DNA of 64,000 nt from contig NZ_FTNF01000003.1 in the NCBI RefSeq assembly GCF_900156065.1, positions 124,001-188,000 of the forward strand, given 5' to 3'. The stretch comes from Micromonospora avicenniae. Lineage in GTDB: Bacteria > Actinomycetota > Actinomycetes > Mycobacteriales > Micromonosporaceae. This document shows, piece after piece, positions 59,929 through 64,000 of this stretch (position 1 is the stretch's first letter; every line of letters starts with the position of its first letter). Below the pieces are notes generated by a model. The model was not told the origin of the DNA and searched no databases. It saw only the letters and a list, made by a program, of their open reading frames with translations. The position numbers were made by a program, and so were the translations under genes.

Positions 59929-61419
59929 GTGACCGCAGCGGCCACACCGGCAGCCTCGCCCGCCACAACGGGCGAGCAGCCCGGCGTACGCCTGGCCCGG
60001 TCTCGGCGCAACGCCGAACTCTCCCTGCTGCTGCTGGCCATGGTGCTCGTGGCCGCGTACGGGGCGACCGTCGAGGCGACCATGCTCGACACGGTCACCC
60101 CGGACTTCTGGATTCCGGCTGCCGCACTCGGCGCCGTCTTCCTCGGTCTCCACCTGGTCATCCGGTTCCTCGCGCCGTTCGCCGACCCGGCTCTGCTGCC
60201 GGCGGTGGCACTGCTCAACGGCCTGGGCGTGGGCTTCCTGCGCCGGCTCGACCTGGACGAGGCCGCCCCCGCCGCGCGAGAGGGCCTGGCGGTCTTCGCC
60301 GGCACGGGCGGCCGTCAGCTCGCCTGGACGCTCGTCTCGGTGATGCTCGCCGCCGGGCTGCTGGTCCTGATGCGCGACCACCGGTCGGTCTCCCGTTACG
60401 CGTACACGCTGGGGCTGGCCGGCATCGTGCTGGTGATGATCCCGGCGGTGCTGCCCCGCCGGTTCTCCGAGATCAACGGCGCCAAGCTGTGGATCAAGTT
60501 CGGCGAGTCCTTCTCCATCCAGCCCGGCGAGTTCGCCAAGCTGGCGCTGCTGGTCTTCTTCGCCTACTACCTGGTGCGCAAGCGCGAGGTGCTGTCGCTG
60601 GCGAGCCGCCGCTTCCTCGGCATCGACTTCCCGCGGGGACGCGACCTCGGCCCGGTGGTCGTGGTCTGGCTGATCAGCCTCCTGGTGCTGGTCTTCGAGA
60701 AGGACCTCGGCACCTCGCTGCTCTACTTCGGCATGTTCGTGGTGACGCTGTACATCGCCACCGAGCGGGTCAGTTGGCTGCTCATCGGTCTGGTGCTCTT
60801 CTTCGGCGGCGCCTACCTCGCGTACGTCCTCGGTGACCTCGTCGGCGGGCCGTTCGCCAACTTCTACCTGCGGGCGCAGATCTGGCTGGATCCGTTCGCC
60901 GACCCGCACAACGACGGCTACCAGTTGGTGCAGGGGCTGCTCGCGCTCGGCACCGGCGGGCTGTTCGGCGCCGGACCGGGCGGTGGCCAGCCGGGCCTGC
61001 TGCCCGAGGTGCAGAACGACTTCATCTTCGCCGGGCTGGGTGAGGAGATCGGCCTCTTCGGCCTCTCCGCGCTGCTCGTCATCTACCTGCTGATCGTCGA
61101 GCGGGGGTTGCGTGCCGCGCTGGCGGTCCGCGACTCGTTCGGCAAGCTGGTCGCCGGCGGCCTGGCGTTCACCCTCGGGCTCCAGGTCTTCGTGATCGTC
61201 GGTGGGATCAGCAAACTCATCCCGCTGACCGGCCAGACCACCCCGTTCCTCTCCGCCGGTGGCTCCTCGTTGATGGCGAACTGGCTGCTCATCGCGGTGC
61301 TGCTGCGGATCTCCGACGGGGCCCGCCGGCCGGTGACCGGTGGGGGCGCGCCCGCACGCCCTTCGGGCGGTCCGCCGGAGCAACTGCACGGTGCCCCCAC
61401 GGAGGTGATCAGGCCGTGA
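59929..61419 (+). CDS. rodA: RodA: SEDS-family peptidoglycan polymerase
   Basis: This 496-residue polytopic protein (about ten to twelve helices) has the SEDS signatures INGAKLWIKFGESFSIQPGE, VFEKDLGTSLLYFG and GGGQPGLLPEVQNDFIFAGL with the catalytic Asp region. The end has SAGGSSLMANW. It polymerises lipid II glycan strands together with the class B PBP next to it. It begins at GTG 59929, and its last 4 bp (GTGA) overlap pbpA, a typical coupled RodA-PBP pair. FtsW would be another paralogue elsewhere. Confidence 0.95.
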   Translation: MTAAATPAASPATTGEQPGVRLARSRRNAELSLLLLAMVLVAAYGATVEATMLDTVTPDFWIPAAALGAVFLGLHLVIRFLAPFADPALLPAVALLNGLGVGFLRRLDLDEAAPAAREGLAVFAGTGGRQLAWTLVSVMLAAGLLVLMRDHRSVSRYAYTLGLAGIVLVMIPAVLPRRFSEINGAKLWIKFGESFSIQPGEFAKLALLVFFAYYLVRKREVLSLASRRFLGIDFPRGRDLGPVVVVWLISLLVLVFEKDLGTSLLYFGMFVVTLYIATERVSWLLIGLVLFFGGAYLAYVLGDLVGGPFANFYLRAQIWLDPFADPHNDGYQLVQGLLALGTGGLFGAGPGGGQPGLLPEVQNDFIFAGLGEEIGLFGLSALLVIYLLIVERGLRAALAVRDSFGKLVAGGLAFTLGLQVFVIVGGISKLIPLTGQTTPFLSAGGSSLMANWLLIAVLLRISDGARRPVTGGGAPARPSGGPPEQLHGAPTEVIRP

Positions 61420-62924
61420 ACGCACCCCTGCGCCGCGCCGGCGTCGTCGTCATGATCCTTTTCGGGCTGCTCTTCGCGAACCTGAACTGGATTCAGTCCT
61501 ACAAGGCGGACGAATACCGCAACAGCGACTACAACGGCCGGGTCCAGGTCGCCGAGTACGAGCGCAAGCGCGGCAACATCGAAGCCGGCGGCACGGCGCT
61601 CGCCACCAGCAAGGACACCGGCGGCAAGCTGAAGTTCCTGCGTACCTACCCCGCCGGGGCGGAGTACGCCCACGTGCTCGGCTACAAGCCGGTCAATCTG
61701 GCCGAGACCGGCATCGAGCGGGTGGAGGACGAGTTCCTGGCCGGCACCAGCGACCAGCTGATCGGCGACCGGATCAAGGACCTCTTCACCGGTGACCAGA
61801 CCGGCGGCGGCAACGTCCTGCTCACTCTCTCGAAGAAGGCCCAGGACGCGGCGTACAACCAGCTACGGAACAACACGCTGGGTGTGAAGCGGGGCGCGGC
61901 GATCGCCATCGACCCGCGTACCGGGGCGGTGCAGGCACTGGTCTCCATGCCCAGCTTCGACCCGAACCCGCTGGCCAGCCACGACAGCAAGAAGGCCGCC
62001 GCCGCGTACAACGAGCTGGAGCAGGACCCGAACGGCCCGCTGAAGAACCGGGCGCTCGGGGAGGTCCTGCCGCCCGGCTCCACCTTCAAGATCGTGGTCG
62101 CCGCGGCTGCGCTGGAGAACGGCGTCGGCAAGGAGACGAAGATCCCCGCCGGCGCCAGCTACACCGCGCCGACCTCGGGCACCCCCATCCGCAACGCGGA
62201 GCCGGGCATCTGCCCGGATCCGCAGGTCACTCTGATCGAGGCGGTCACCGAGTCGTGCAACACGGGTTTCGCGCAGCTCGGGGTGCGGCTCGGTGCCGAT
62301 GCGATCAAGGAGAAGGCTCGGCAGTTCGGCTTCGAGCAGGAGGACCTGACCGTCGGCCAGCTCGGTGAGAGCGGGCTCCCGGTGGCGGCCAGCCGGACCG
62401 GGGACATGCAGAACCCGGATGGCAGCGCCGACCCGGCCGCGTTGGCCCAGTCCTCCATCGGCCAGAACAACGTGCGGATGACCCCCCTGCAGGGTGCGTT
62501 GATCGCCGCCGCGGTCGCCAACAAGGACGGCAAGCAGATGCGTCCGTACCTGGTGCGGCAGATGCTCGGCCCGGACCGGACCACGAGCTACTACAGCGCC
62601 GAGCCGCGGGAGCTGCGGCAACCGATCAGCGGCCAGGTCGCGAGCGACCTGCGGGACATGATGGTCAGCGTGGTCGAGCAGGGCACCGGCCGCAAGGCAC
62701 AGATCAACGGCTACACGGTCGGCGGCAAGACCGGCACCGCCCAGTCCGCACCGAACCGGCCCGACCACGGCTGGTTCATCGGGTTCGTGCTGGACAAGAA
62801 CGGCACCCCGATCTCCGCCGTCTGTGTCGAGCTGGAGCAGGCCGGGCCCGGCGGCAGCGGCGAGGCGGCGCGGATCGCCGGCAAGATCATGCAGGCCGTC
62901 ATCTCCGACCCCGGGAGTCGCTGA
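61416..62924 (+). CDS. pbpA: PbpA: class B penicillin-binding transpeptidase
   Basis: The 502-residue enzyme has an N-terminal membrane anchor (AGVVVMILFGLLFANLNWIQ) and a dimerisation domain. The transpeptidase has motifs S222-T-F-K225 (SxxK), S280-C-N282 (SxN) and K437-T-G439 (KTG), so the active site is intact. It cross-links peptidoglycan with RodA, and its activity is controlled by PknA/PknB phosphorylation in related actinobacteria. There are no PASTA domains. It begins GTG 61416, overlapping the rodA stop, and ends 1 bp before the kinase ATG. Confidence 0.96.
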   Translation: MNAPLRRAGVVVMILFGLLFANLNWIQSYKADEYRNSDYNGRVQVAEYERKRGNIEAGGTALATSKDTGGKLKFLRTYPAGAEYAHVLGYKPVNLAETGIERVEDEFLAGTSDQLIGDRIKDLFTGDQTGGGNVLLTLSKKAQDAAYNQLRNNTLGVKRGAAIAIDPRTGAVQALVSMPSFDPNPLASHDSKKAAAAYNELEQDPNGPLKNRALGEVLPPGSTFKIVVAAAALENGVGKETKIPAGASYTAPTSGTPIRNAEPGICPDPQVTLIEAVTESCNTGFAQLGVRLGADAIKEKARQFGFEQEDLTVGQLGESGLPVAASRTGDMQNPDGSADPAALAQSSIGQNNVRMTPLQGALIAAAVANKDGKQMRPYLVRQMLGPDRTTSYYSAEPRELRQPISGQVASDLRDMMVSVVEQGTGRKAQINGYTVGGKTGTAQSAPNRPDHGWFIGFVLDKNGTPISAVCVELEQAGPGGSGEAARIAGKIMQAVISDPGSR

Positions 62925-62925
62925 C

Positions 62926-64000
62926 ATGCTCAGCCCCGGGGTCCAGCTCGGCAACCGCTACCGCCTCGACGAGCGGATCGCCAGCGGTGGCATGGGTGAC
63001 GTCTGGCGCGGTACCGACCAGGTGCTGGGCCGGACGGTCGCCGTCAAGAGCCTGCTCCCCGCACTGCTCGACGAGCCCGGCTTCGCCGAACGGTTTCGTG
63101 GCGAGGCCCGCACCATGGCCACCATCAACCACCCCGGCGTGGTGGACGTCTACGACTTCGGCAACGACCAGCAGATCGCCTTCCTGGTCATGGAGTACGT
63201 CGAGGGTGATCCACTCTCGGCGACGCTGAGCCGGGTCGGGCGACTCACCCCGGCCCGAACGATGGCCCTGGTCGCTCAGGCTGCCGACGCGTTGCACGCC
63301 GCCCACGAGAAGGGCATCGTGCACCGCGACGTGAAGCCGGGCAACCTTCTCGTCCGGCCGAACGGCACGCTGGTGCTGACCGACTTCGGCATCGCCCGCT
63401 CCGACCTGGTCGGGCAGCTCACCGCGGCCGGATCGGTGCTCGGCACGGCCTCGTACATCTCGCCCGAGCAGGCCATGGGTCAGGTCGCCTCGCCCGCCTC
63501 CGACGTCTACGCGCTCGGTGTGGTCGCCTACCAGTGCCTCGCCGGCCGCCGCCCGTTCGAAGGGGACAACCCCCTCGAGATCGCCATGAAGCACGTCCAG
63601 GACACGCCCCGGCCGCTTCCCGCCGACATCCCTCCGCAGGTGCGGTCGGTGGTCGAGCGGGCACTGGCCAAGGACCCGGCGGCCCGCTGGCCGACCGCTG
63701 CCGCGCTGGCCGGGGTGGCCCGCCAACTGAAGGCGGCGTTGTCCCAGCAGGCCCGGGCCGGCGCCCAGTCCCGGCCGATCTCGGGCGTGCCGGCCTCACC
63801 GGCCGCCCCGCCCGGGCGGGCCCAGGTACCGCCCCCGCAGCAGCCGCGCCCCATGGCAGCGCCACACCGGCCGCCGGCCCTCGCGTCGCCGGTGCCGCCG
63901 CACGCCGCCGTTCCGCGTCCCGGCGTCGCCGCGCCGGCCCAGCCCACACGTCCCACCGCTGTCGCTCCGGCCCTGGGGCAGCAGCCCCGATCGCCGATGA
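62926..64000 (+). CDS. pknA: PknA-type Ser/Thr protein kinase (5' part)
   Basis: 358 codons are visible; the gene runs off the window. The kinase domain (residues ~11-270) has the glycine loop IASGGMGDVWRG, VAVK with Lys41, HRDVKPGN (Asp135), DFG (153-155) and the activation segment ending TASYISPEQA. A Pro/Ala-rich juxtamembrane linker follows; the transmembrane and extracellular parts are beyond the end. Position after pbpA and before the expected pknB points to PknA. It would phosphorylate cell-division and wall-synthesis proteins, reversed by PstP. Confidence 0.93.
   Translation, partial: MLSPGVQLGNRYRLDERIASGGMGDVWRGTDQVLGRTVAVKSLLPALLDEPGFAERFRGEARTMATINHPGVVDVYDFGNDQQIAFLVMEYVEGDPLSATLSRVGRLTPARTMALVAQAADALHAAHEKGIVHRDVKPGNLLVRPNGTLVLTDFGIARSDLVGQLTAAGSVLGTASYISPEQAMGQVASPASDVYALGVVAYQCLAGRRPFEGDNPLEIAMKHVQDTPRPLPADIPPQVRSVVERALAKDPAARWPTAAALAGVARQLKAALSQQARAGAQSRPISGVPASPAAPPGRAQVPPPQQPRPMAAPHRPPALASPVPPHAAVPRPGVAAPAQPTRPTAVAPALGQQPRSPM

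Noticed and set aside
59527..61425. 632-codon minus-strand frame over rodA and pstP
   Set aside because: It is antisense to the firmly identified rodA gene and has no domain-like sequence.

Overview
The window is high-GC actinobacterial DNA with many GTG starts, short overlaps and long antisense shadow frames. The gene content points to Micromonosporaceae, most likely Micromonospora; this is inferred from gene order and protein style, not from a database search. Both ends are origin-proximal landmarks. On the left, the order DUF3566 tail - tRNA-Ile - DLW-39 - tRNA-Ala is what normally follows gyrB-gyrA. On the right is the conserved cell-shape and division cluster fhaA-fhaB-pstP-rodA-pbpA-pknA, which runs off the end of the window. 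The origin should therefore lie a few genes to the left of position 1.

Region by region. (1) 1-540: tRNA-Ile(GAT), a 42-residue DLW-39 protein and tRNA-Ala(TGC). (2) 489-3052: a small decayed integrated element bounded by a perfect 54-bp duplication of the tRNA-Ala 3' half. It holds a broken tyrosine integrase tail, a DUF1851/Tdi1-type immunity-like gene and a GNAT acetyltransferase. (3) 3.0-15.9 kb: an aromatic-acid-exporter-type FUSC protein, a metallo-beta-lactamase-fold hydrolase, a 1499-residue CtpI-like P-type ATPase with a degenerate extra half, an MFS pump behind a MerR/SoxR-type promoter, a GAP family membrane protein, and small housekeeping genes (YbaK-type deacylase, DsbA/FrnE oxidoreductase, SufE, CBS protein). 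(4) 16-25 kb: proS, an SGNH hydrolase, a secreted seven-repeat protein with an unclear start codon, a rhodanese, and an ECF sigma factor coupled to a membrane-anchored propeller protein. (5) 24.6-33.4 kb: a TetR/flavin monooxygenase pair around a strong palindromic operator, an MFS exporter, and a coupled Hsp90-TPR gene pair. (6) 32.8-39.6 kb: a branched-chain acyl-CoA (leucine-type) catabolic set: TetR regulator, biotin carboxylase subunit, HMG-CoA lyase, carboxyltransferase and acyl-CoA dehydrogenase. A secreted snapalysin-type protease interrupts the set. Two copies of a long inverted repeat flank the biotin carboxylase gene.

(7) 39.7-52.7 kb: an HTH-STAND-TPR regulator, a divergent MarR/YceI pair, a glutamate-cysteine-ligase-like enzyme, two membrane-anchored PASTA proteins, several membrane proteins, and an XRE(DUF5753)-DUF397 pair. 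(8) 52.9-56.8 kb: a secreted subtilase with a P-domain, a WecB/TagA glycosyltransferase overlapping a CDP-paratose-epimerase-like gene, and tRNA-Leu(CAG). (9) 57.1-64 kb: the Ser/Thr kinase and peptidoglycan cluster. Here FhaA and FhaB read phosphothreonine signals, PstP reverses them, RodA and PbpA polymerise and cross-link peptidoglycan, and PknA phosphorylates targets.

No rRNA, CRISPR array or complete insertion sequence was seen. The least ordinary features are the mini-island in tRNA-Ala, the Hsp90-TPR module, the tandem degenerate P-type ATPase with a CsoR-type palindrome upstream, the repeat protein lacking a normal start, and the repeated 56-bp inverted repeats around the carboxylase gene.
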